Virus record (IMG/VR): IMGVR_UViG_3300017782_000068
Location: 1-37,740 of that record
Strand: one strand, 5' to 3'
DNA: 37,740 nt
From: a virus
The translations under genes and the position numbers were made by a program. A model generated the notes under the pieces. It was not told where the DNA came from. It searched no databases and was given only the letters and a program-made list of their open reading frames with translations. This document shows positions 32,501 through 37,740 of the stretch, in pieces. The stretch's first letter is position 1, and each line of letters opens with the position of its first letter.

Positions 32501-35500
32501 AGACTGTTACACCTATTGCATCAGGGGCATTACCTTTGAGTACGCAAGGCATTGCAGATGCTTCAATGATTGCTGGTACTATTGCTAGCGGCCAAGATAT
32601 CATGCACGTATTTGACGGTATTTTATCTAATACACTGGATCAAGATGGACTGGCGCAAGTAAGTAACTTGGCCTACTTTGAATCTATTTTAAATAATCCC
32701 CAATTGCAACTGCACGTAGATGCAATGAAAAGAACATTGGGCGAGGATACCCAGTGGAAAGAAAGCATAGCAACGTTATCTGCAGTAGGCAAAGCAACTA
32801 TAGTGGATAACATAAAAGACGTGTCTACTGCTTTAAAAGACGCAGAAGGTAACACGTTAAGTTCGTGGGATATAAGCAAAGCGCTAAATACAAAAACTGT
32901 AACTAGAAATAAGCAAGTAGTTGCTAGTCCAGAGCTGGAATTACGCAAGTTAAATAAAGACTTAGACATGGCAGAAGTAGATGCTCTAATTGAGCGTTAC
33001 ATACCTACTTTAATTAGTAGAGCGGAAGATGCTGCAGCTCAAATAAGTCTAGTAGAGCAGCTAACTAAAGGTGATATGGCAGTGGATCAGATGGGCAACT
33101 TATCAGGCAATCCTACTGTAATATCCGCCGAAGACGGCATTAAAAATTCTGTATTTGCTAGTGCGCCTGATGTAACTAAATCATTGGATGAACAGGCAAC
33201 TAATACGCCTAATGATTTATTTTTTCCTCACACTAAAGATGACGGACTATCAGAGCACATAACTGCCCTTACTGATAGAGGCACTGGTAAAAATAGATCT
33301 GCTACCTCCCGTAGGCTTAATAAGCTCATAGATGCAAGTAATGCCACTCAGGCTTATAAAGACTTCCTTAAAAAAGTTTTAGTGACCTCTGTGTTATCCC
33401 CTGCATTCACGACTAAAGGCAGATTCCCTAGGATAGTAATTCAAGACAGTAATGTTACTTTGGCCATGGTTCAGCAGAAAGAAGGCAAAGAATTAAATGA
33501 ACAAGAACTGAAAAAATTAGAAGGTATTCGCAGAAGTAAGGGTATGTTTGACCCTTCGACTGGCACTATATATTTGCATGAAAATAATGGCGGTATAAAC
33601 ATTGAAACCTTGATGCATGAAATGGTGCATTCTGTATTAGATACTGGCTTAGTTGCTGAGATGAAAAACAACAAGGAGTTTTCTAAATTAATCACTCAAT
33701 TACAGGCAGATGCTACTAAGGAGATACAAGTAGAGTACATGCCTGAACATGGTTACACCCCTATAAGGTTTTCAGCCAAAGAGCTATTTGCATGGGGCTT
33801 AACTAATTTTAAATACGTAACTGCATTGGCAGAGAATAAAAATGAATCTGTAACAGCAGCTAGAGAAACTTTCGCTAAAAAGCTGTTAGCGGCCATCCGA
33901 AGAGTTATACGTAAAGTACTTGGCAAGACTAAGTTCCATGAAAATTCTATATTAAGTTTTCTTGTAGAAGCCTCATCAACTATTGCTAAAAACTCTACTG
34001 TTGAACCTGATGAAGCTAGCCAACATAAAACTCAAATTTCTTTGCAAGAAGTTGCTGTCTTAGACCCGGAAAGCACTTTTAATGGTCTTTTAGCAATGAG
34101 CAACAATACCTCTAAACATGCGGATGAATTATCAAGAATATTTAGAGAAGAAATATTACATCTCCAAACTAGCAAGAATGCTTTACTAAAAGATAAAGCA
34201 ACTAATGCGATGGAGACCTTAAGGGGGCTGGTGGAGGAAGGTGAGTCAAGTGCTCCTACTAGAATGGATACAGCTTTTGTTATGTCGCCAGCAGAGTCGT
34301 ACATGTACGATAACTATAAGCACATTATTCAAGTTGGTTTAGATAGCTTTAATATCAAGTCCCAAGAGCTAACTAAGTTATTCAATACTGCAAAAGCTAG
34401 AATTACCCCTACAGATTTTCTTACTGAAGGCGATACTAGTCCTGAAGCTATGGCGATAGCGCAAGAAAAATGGGATGCTCTATTTAATTCAGCAATAGCA
34501 ACAATTAAAAAAGTGCCACGTATTAACAAATTTGGTGCTAGTTACGTACGCACAGAATCTGAGTACTTATCTGAATTTGTTGCCATGACTAAAACTAACG
34601 AAGAAGTACGCCAAGTATTAGATAAACGTCTTGACCCTGTTAAAGAAGGTCGTTCAAACAACAAATTATCTAATGTAATTTTTAAGATTATTGATAAGGT
34701 GCATGCTGTACTTACGCAATCATTAACTGGCGCCAAAGGCAACCTTGCACGTAAGGTAGATATAGTTTCCAAGCGGCTGCTGTTAAGTGAATTCAGAGCT
34801 AAAAGTAAGTTAGAGCAGCGTGCAGTAGGTATGGTAGGCCAACTAGACAATACGTATACCACATACGCTAGCTGGGCTGACGCAGCATATAAAAAAGTGC
34901 TTGAGTCTTCTACTGTAAGCGGGATTAAAAGTGCTGCTAAGTCTACTGCCATGGGCGTTGCTACTACTATCAAAGGGACCAGTAATGCTAAGCAGGCTGA
35001 AGCATATAGCAAAATATTTCATGAACTACATCACGGGTATGGTTCTTTTATTCCTAGAGTAATTGAAGAAATAAGCCTTACCAATGACAACAATAAGTTT
35101 ATACGTCGTTTATTCATGGCTAAGAACAGGGCTATTGCTGGTTCAAGGGATGGCGCTATTAAGGCGGTGAGCAATAAAATACATGCAGAATTAGGGTCTT
35201 TACTGACTAAAAGCAACTCTGCTCATTACACTGAAGCAGTAGTAAATACAGATTTGTCCGCAATAACAAATGAATTTGATTTACAGCAAATAAGGGATTT
35301 ATATACAAATCCTGCGAAGTTAAATGAGGCAATTGCCAATTTAGAATCTAGGCTTACTGGTTCAAAAGCAAGTACTGCTTTGATTGATCATGCCCATAGC
35401 ATGGGCTGGTTAGCCATACATCATAAAGGCACTGAAAACACTACTTTTCCTAATGCAATATCTGCGGTAACTAAATTAAGCAGGGTATTTAAAGTTAATT

Positions 35501-37476
35501 TACTTGGGCTTGAAAAAGATGTCGATAAGCTAGCAACTTTGGTAGCTATCCAGCAGACTAGTCAAGGAGCCAAGGAGACTTTAGTAGAAGCTATTAAAGT
35601 TAATCCTAATGCGATTGCATCACTTATTAATATGCAGGCCGTACAGCGTCAGCAGGAGCTAAAGGATAAGTATCGTGGGGATAAATACGCACAGCTTAAG
35701 GGAGGTATTAGTGAAATACATGACCCTTATAGAGATGTACGTATCGTACCTGCGAAAGCTATAGAAGCATTAAGGCATGATGGTTACACTTCATTAGGGG
35801 AAATGCCTAGAAACCCTAGTGATACAAATAAAGACAAAATGTACATAATGTACTCCGACATAGGCGGGGCTGGTACTTACCAACAAGGGGCAGTCTCAAC
35901 AATTATTTCGGATACTCGTGGTATTGATAACTTAGACGGCAGAGGCATAACTGACGGGATTGATGATTACGCAAAAATAAATAAACACGCTAAAACCACA
36001 AAAGAAAACTACGAAAAAAGTATGAAGAGTACATCTTCTGTCCGTGGCATTAAGCGAGCTATTGTACAGTCTGGTACGTCTGCTGTAGTAAATAGTAAAG
36101 GCGATGTTACGGCGTATAAATACTCTATCTCTGCAGCCCAGAAAGAGACTATGCTTAACGCAGATAGGCGTATTGAGTCTGTGTTGCCTCACATGTACGG
36201 AAGAACCATAGAAGCAAGTCACAGTGATAACTATAACAAGTTGGTTAATGACGCTTTGGTCAACACGTATAAGCAAGACTTGGCTCAAGGTAATACAAAT
36301 GATTATGTGCAAATAGGTAAAAAGGCTAATACCAAAAGAGGAAGGGAAGCGTGGAGAATGTTACCTCCAAAAGCTAGAGCAGATTTGGCAGATAAATGGG
36401 GGGATACAGCTTACGTTAGAAGTAGCTTAATGGACCAAGTATTTGGTTATCGTAAAGCTTCTTTAGCCAATGTATTGCGAGCAAATTCAGATTCGCCTCA
36501 ATGGGCAAAATCAGTAATAAGAAATACTCTTGGTTTATTTATTTCGGATAAGGATTTAATTAGGGGCATTGTAAAAGGCGAGAAGGCTTTGACAGAGATT
36601 TCTTCTTACATAAAAGATTGGATTGTAGTCAGGGGACTGGAGGTATTGATAGGCAATGTACTGTCTAACACTGTTCAGTTAGTGCTAGAAAGCGAAGGTA
36701 TGTCTGTACGTAAAGCTATAGCTTATCAAATGGAAGGGTTGAAGTTAGCTAAAGTTTATCAAGAGAATCAGACTAAAATACGTAGGCTGGAATTTGATAT
36801 AAGCACTTCACTAGGAGACACTACAGCCATGCAGAATACACTAGCACAAATGCGCACAGAGCAGACGAAGAATGCTGCATCTGTACTTATTGATGCTGGC
36901 CTACTTACTGCTATTGTAGAGGATGTTGAAGTAGACACTAACCCTTACAACTCTATTACTAAATTAGGTGATAAAGCCAATTCTTTGAATAATAAATTGC
37001 CTGAAAGTGTTCAGTGGGTAACACGCAACTTAGCAGCCAGTAAAGAGTCGGAATGGTATAAAACAGCTTACCAGTTTACTCAGATTGGGGACTTTGGTGC
37101 TCGTTATGCTATGTACAAAAACTTAAAAGAACGTAACCAGATAACAGAAAATTCATTAGGTAATGTGATGGATTCCTTTGTTAACTATGATTTACCTTCA
37201 AATAAATATCTGCAGTACTTAGGTGACGTTGGTCAAGTATGGTTCTTAAAATACTTTATGCGGATACAGGCTGTTATAATCAAGAACACAGTGAATTCGC
37301 CCAGAAAAGTAATGGAACTTATGGCAGCTATTGGAACTTTAGGCGTAGATTTACCTACTTATTATGATGCCTTCTTCTTGTTTAATTCAATCACCAATAA
37401 ACTTGGATTAATGAATTACGCAGAAAAAGGCATTGATTCTATGCCTGTTTCTCATGTGGCAGAAACGTTGCTTTAG
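26563..37476 (+). CDS. Virion RNA polymerase (N4 gp50-like) fused to a zinc metallopeptidase domain, 3637 aa
   Basis: The giant vRNAP is packed in the head, injected with DNA and transcribes early genes; N4 gp50 is about 3500 residues. Residues about 1060-2180 are the polymerase. The T/RxxGR-like region is FFNHRVISNYRL (Arg1477). Motif A is LPIELDGVNNG (Asp1617). Motif B is RNETKSIVTEAFYG (Arg1720, Lys1724, Tyr1732), matching T7 spacing exactly. Motif C is DIMHVFDG (His2015, Asp2018). The spacings Arg-Asp 140, Asp-Lys 107 and Lys-Asp 294 are close to those I recall for N4 (135, 111, 281) and unlike T7. Next comes an HExxH metallopeptidase: TIYLHENNG, then MHEMVHSVLD (His2352, Glu2353, His2356) and AKELFAWG (Glu2407). 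The N-terminal 1000 residues are helical. The C-terminus (FVNYDLPSNKYLQYL, VWFLKYFMRIQAV) looks like vRNAP packaging ends. The start is ATG 26563. Confidence 0.9.
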   Translation: MSTDFLTLTSSIDTAQNEFIDDPSSLLDSKREAVKNAAVDKQSRLQGSESVFSLAEFDKRFPFATAAQRMEFNQENNLRQQTLNQSNIVQDGLVGAAQMGVSIAETAPALAKAFTSPADIVRGGRSGFQWVADKLGYGDSFREAVTPEEGGYIDKLSKDLDSMAQNDPTVKAINTVLDPILAVGSSIKKGLGTLKSDEGNARKVQIAKDIAAYEQGIDDALPDNATPAQIRSAEFAKAKFAVGHTGVSGVVESAIETIPLILKVASTASKVKEREIETAGPISSEALEKRIDKKVGAATSTEIGKIEGASNFTQSYDEVMSLSQEDLDKSPEYQKLRLTMSKEDARKALASKVATQVGSGSALLGKAAAKVFGVGLEKIAGGVKTKAAGSKLKQTAISSVGEFLEEGVQSGGGKALSNQAIKENIDKDLDTSKGVSSATAVGAVTGLGSSLMTAGGINLLNSAAEKSSAKDAEGVNLEKELNSTLVQGNQAVEQAPKNADGKVNLSAMSKEQKIAYAKAKLAQLDEEAKIDLLEQEGKQSPEVIEQARAKLDAANAANSLLGQDIITKSTDSDIVELNEKAKNENQLVKDFLGDLSLHLSNEDSGNAISVESLTSARNTAKELGAKESELALIDELIAVRKTSKEVSEDIIIGSEEWRGGGTYLNNVLRGIANNAPAYVAKQVAEVERFISHMDNKVAAFQKALEESSATGEVVTPLNPEGVPYKQVNGTGDMWVKAGTSENVIATMQTDANSLKQIGATINAAVADTSLKDTVETVVSNLSETVEEDVPSQAEELANQISTFPKPDNIPSKEFADIQKSFLDATKEASDIPAAIEPVLQKIQQEGSTEALAVANELAVSLGVSPVEKVVEFTGSAERVAQRVQNLINLPKGTDSEFLAEPEAIAPFIARAREGASSRALSDAVNDLGKVLTGGLAAEEFIDQTPAKLLDGATELLGNAIDDENFGQKEITTGSERVASGFRKSFFAGPITGGLASKPVNAQWLTQYNELAEEGSINKASLVGNSTNEDLTDNFLGKVKDKVSSLGLSSAEAEQFTGMVDALGLDGLENDISDFLYKNVLNKLATKGKNDKKATVKNTPYNKAKSGFRALFLSNDPLTKGMDKMLSKASVLSMTEFLMTKSTGLTKQSVIAISGLDRKASPSGQLTDYLDETGVGFSKNNATQDLGNNAIAIAGIEFSGKHANTKNRVRDALGSVILDYMVDAGVFKEVKISRNKMFRFGAKNPIKGMPNVIKLNQFPRKKVSSGNNLIEYNDVLYVWKPSNNANRGYYTIATFENADKHTQFKSVDALNTYIPNREHPLVKSVSTKGEGLKSKSGLFSKVFDTDYNKSTPSIGKPHKAVNKAIKNGVNTLSKQMQSVVEKANKTPFYLNKTMAQHIAALGSDNLGLMLGMLPEAGETILDATKALNKSKNLTIRQGIDNYYTFYRDMVETVKDTGITSSLFDTPIFFNHRVISNYRLTVDSKTLNYQSNKQLHRFAINLEPRKLTKSPAGNTKEEVLFMLGVAQALDISVDKLSPETALLRVHEELDKQEIKEILEVVRKLNKGEQADNLDLYVNYVRDLQLAGHPAMHTAMGLAEYVKYLDAVGKVEVSLPIELDGVNNGPITALVNSVKDADQLKTYLLKGGISDATDRRTHAQRLEAGVVTGLYEETQEVINTALNNTLLTASGTDKQILLAQLRLKSLGKLVALDSEALTVSVHRNETKSIVTEAFYGAGTNSLVRSDMAQIKANFYDQMQNIRTSHTDEKGLTDHGAALLNSLKSDILAMSATTELVEYGEVVRTFTQEELRAEAIKNKKLIDRAIQEDRAKNPEHFGLGFTLPEELEPQMFINLKSGFGYSGAKVGAFNAHYSDAVAHFTLIREMMNAVAPFARQTYEKAYQEALDKAGYSDYQSLSTTEEKAVLKSVMKSMPTLSLNIHDDKVDYSDAIPQFKWAQPDDIESASIKRHSLSTDPSGIVSGGQTVTPIASGALPLSTQGIADASMIAGTIASGQDIMHVFDGILSNTLDQDGLAQVSNLAYFESILNNPQLQLHVDAMKRTLGEDTQWKESIATLSAVGKATIVDNIKDVSTALKDAEGNTLSSWDISKALNTKTVTRNKQVVASPELELRKLNKDLDMAEVDALIERYIPTLISRAEDAAAQISLVEQLTKGDMAVDQMGNLSGNPTVISAEDGIKNSVFASAPDVTKSLDEQATNTPNDLFFPHTKDDGLSEHITALTDRGTGKNRSATSRRLNKLIDASNATQAYKDFLKKVLVTSVLSPAFTTKGRFPRIVIQDSNVTLAMVQQKEGKELNEQELKKLEGIRRSKGMFDPSTGTIYLHENNGGINIETLMHEMVHSVLDTGLVAEMKNNKEFSKLITQLQADATKEIQVEYMPEHGYTPIRFSAKELFAWGLTNFKYVTALAENKNESVTAARETFAKKLLAAIRRVIRKVLGKTKFHENSILSFLVEASSTIAKNSTVEPDEASQHKTQISLQEVAVLDPESTFNGLLAMSNNTSKHADELSRIFREEILHLQTSKNALLKDKATNAMETLRGLVEEGESSAPTRMDTAFVMSPAESYMYDNYKHIIQVGLDSFNIKSQELTKLFNTAKARITPTDFLTEGDTSPEAMAIAQEKWDALFNSAIATIKKVPRINKFGASYVRTESEYLSEFVAMTKTNEEVRQVLDKRLDPVKEGRSNNKLSNVIFKIIDKVHAVLTQSLTGAKGNLARKVDIVSKRLLLSEFRAKSKLEQRAVGMVGQLDNTYTTYASWADAAYKKVLESSTVSGIKSAAKSTAMGVATTIKGTSNAKQAEAYSKIFHELHHGYGSFIPRVIEEISLTNDNNKFIRRLFMAKNRAIAGSRDGAIKAVSNKIHAELGSLLTKSNSAHYTEAVVNTDLSAITNEFDLQQIRDLYTNPAKLNEAIANLESRLTGSKASTALIDHAHSMGWLAIHHKGTENTTFPNAISAVTKLSRVFKVNLLGLEKDVDKLATLVAIQQTSQGAKETLVEAIKVNPNAIASLINMQAVQRQQELKDKYRGDKYAQLKGGISEIHDPYRDVRIVPAKAIEALRHDGYTSLGEMPRNPSDTNKDKMYIMYSDIGGAGTYQQGAVSTIISDTRGIDNLDGRGITDGIDDYAKINKHAKTTKENYEKSMKSTSSVRGIKRAIVQSGTSAVVNSKGDVTAYKYSISAAQKETMLNADRRIESVLPHMYGRTIEASHSDNYNKLVNDALVNTYKQDLAQGNTNDYVQIGKKANTKRGREAWRMLPPKARADLADKWGDTAYVRSSLMDQVFGYRKASLANVLRANSDSPQWAKSVIRNTLGLFISDKDLIRGIVKGEKALTEISSYIKDWIVVRGLEVLIGNVLSNTVQLVLESEGMSVRKAIAYQMEGLKLAKVYQENQTKIRRLEFDISTSLGDTTAMQNTLAQMRTEQTKNAASVLIDAGLLTAIVEDVEVDTNPYNSITKLGDKANSLNNKLPESVQWVTRNLAASKESEWYKTAYQFTQIGDFGARYAMYKNLKERNQITENSLGNVMDSFVNYDLPSNKYLQYLGDVGQVWFLKYFMRIQAVIIKNTVNSPRKVMELMAAIGTLGVDLPTYYDAFFLFNSITNKLGLMNYAEKGIDSMPVSHVAETLL

Positions 37477-37477
37477 A

Positions 37478-37636
37478 TTATTTATCTTCGTCAGGGTACG
37501 CTATAAGTGCCTTGACAATAACGAACGCTACAATGATTGTTGCAAATGTACTTATGACCATAAGCATCACAGGAAGCATAAAAATAAAACCTACTAGCAA
37601 TATGGTCACAAAGACAGCTTTTATATCTACCCACAT
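37478..37636 (-). CDS. Small two-pass membrane protein, 52 aa
   Basis: This is a complete minus-strand frame, ATG 37634-37636 to TAA 37478-37480, with a good AAGGG ribosome binding site nine bases upstream. Residues 7-43 are almost wholly hydrophobic (AVFVTILLVGFIFMLP, then VMLMVISTFATIIVAF), readable as two membrane helices around a Leu-Pro turn. The N-terminus (MWVDIK) is near neutral and the C-terminus acidic (AYPDEDK). Its stop is one base from the vRNAP stop, so the genes converge. Size and topology would suit a small holin, a superinfection-exclusion protein or another inner-membrane effector. No family is recognised. Confidence 0.6.
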   Translation of the reverse strand: MWVDIKAVFVTILLVGFIFMLPVMLMVISTFATIIVAFVIVKALIAYPDEDK

Positions 37637-37645
37637 AGTAAAGAC

Positions 37646-37673
37646 CCTTTACATAAAGAATTCTACGTAAAGG
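37646..37673 (-). promoter_or_regulatory. Hairpin covering the ribosome binding site of the small membrane protein
   Basis: CCTTTAC (37646-37652) pairs with GTAAAGG (37667-37673), a 7-bp stem with a 14-base loop that itself contains the palindrome AGAATTCT. On the minus strand the gene-proximal arm includes the AAAGG part of the ribosome binding site. The pairing is certain on paper; a regulatory effect is inference. Confidence 0.4.
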
Positions 37674-37676
37674 TTA

Positions 37677-37740
37677 TTAATTGAAGATTTCTGCTGCAGT
37701 TCTTGGCGGAGGGTTGTCTGGCTCTTCGCTTTGAATATCA
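37677..37740 (-). CDS. Possible C-terminal end of a further minus-strand gene (cut by window edge)
   Basis: On the minus strand a frame open from the right edge ends at TAA 37677-37679 with the residues DIQSEEPDNPPPRTAAEIFN, acidic and proline-rich. A second overlapping frame is also open to a stop near 37653, so the reading is uncertain. Spacing to the next ribosome binding site is natural for an operon with the small membrane protein. Confidence 0.35.
   Translation of the reverse strand, partial: DIQSEEPDNPPPRTAAEIFN

Noticed and set aside
34542-35012. Minus-strand frame of 156 codons within the vRNAP gene
   Set aside because: It is fully inside a continuous 3637-codon gene; composition (Leu, Ser, Ala) is that of an antisense shadow.
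37650-37740. Alternative open frame at the right edge (ending near 37653)
   Set aside because: It would run through the hairpin and close to the ribosome binding site of the small membrane protein; the other frame ends at a more natural place, though neither can be proven.

Overview
The window is about half of the genome of a tailed phage of the N4 type (Schitoviridae, formerly 'N4-like' podoviruses). The base composition is AT-rich. The evidence is a long plus-strand late operon whose order matches the N4 block gp69 to gp50: gp69-like gene, large terminase, head-tail adaptor, fibres, large tail protein, portal, small protein, scaffold, N4-gp56-type major capsid protein, gp55-like gene, two gp54-like genes, gp53/52/51-like genes, and finally a 3637-residue giant protein. 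The giant protein carries all the T7/N4 single-subunit RNA polymerase motifs at N4-like spacing, so it is the virion RNA polymerase (vRNAP) that N4-type phages inject with their DNA. No gene names the host. Composition and fibre style would suit a marine gammaproteobacterium, but that is a guess.

Layout. Positions 1-4448 hold minus-strand genes: an alanine/tyrosine-rich protein cut by the left edge, four small unknown proteins, a fibre-like structural protein with a small companion, and a 162-residue protein ending in a Tad2 (DUF2829) domain, the anti-Thoeris signal sponge. The gaps between the small genes hold several hairpins and a duplicated, hairpin-bearing leader element that could be an early promoter. 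Positions 4449-4596 are a divergent control region with a near-consensus sigma70 promoter facing the late operon. Positions 4597-37476 are the late operon, tightly packed with many overlapping stop/start codons. The only clear intrinsic terminator lies just after the capsid gene. Positions 37478-37740 hold a 52-residue two-pass membrane protein and the end of another possible minus-strand gene, converging on the vRNAP gene.

How it works together. Terminase, portal, scaffold and capsid build and fill the head. The adaptor, fibres, 1288-residue tail protein and neck proteins form the tail and receptor-binding apparatus. The gp53/52/51-like products and vRNAP are probably internal, ejected proteins; the gp53-like one has a hydrophobic segment able to enter the host membrane. 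The vRNAP would then transcribe the early genes.

The most notable points are: (1) a complete-looking HExxH...E zinc metallopeptidase domain directly after the polymerase domain in the same injected polypeptide; (2) the Tad2 fusion; (3) the duplicated hairpin leaders; (4) an absence of any recognisable endolysin where N4 keeps its lysis genes, with a coiled-coil/membrane-anchor protein there instead, whose ribosome binding site lies in a hairpin. No tRNA, CRISPR array or transposon was seen. No stretch over 300 bases lacks a gene.
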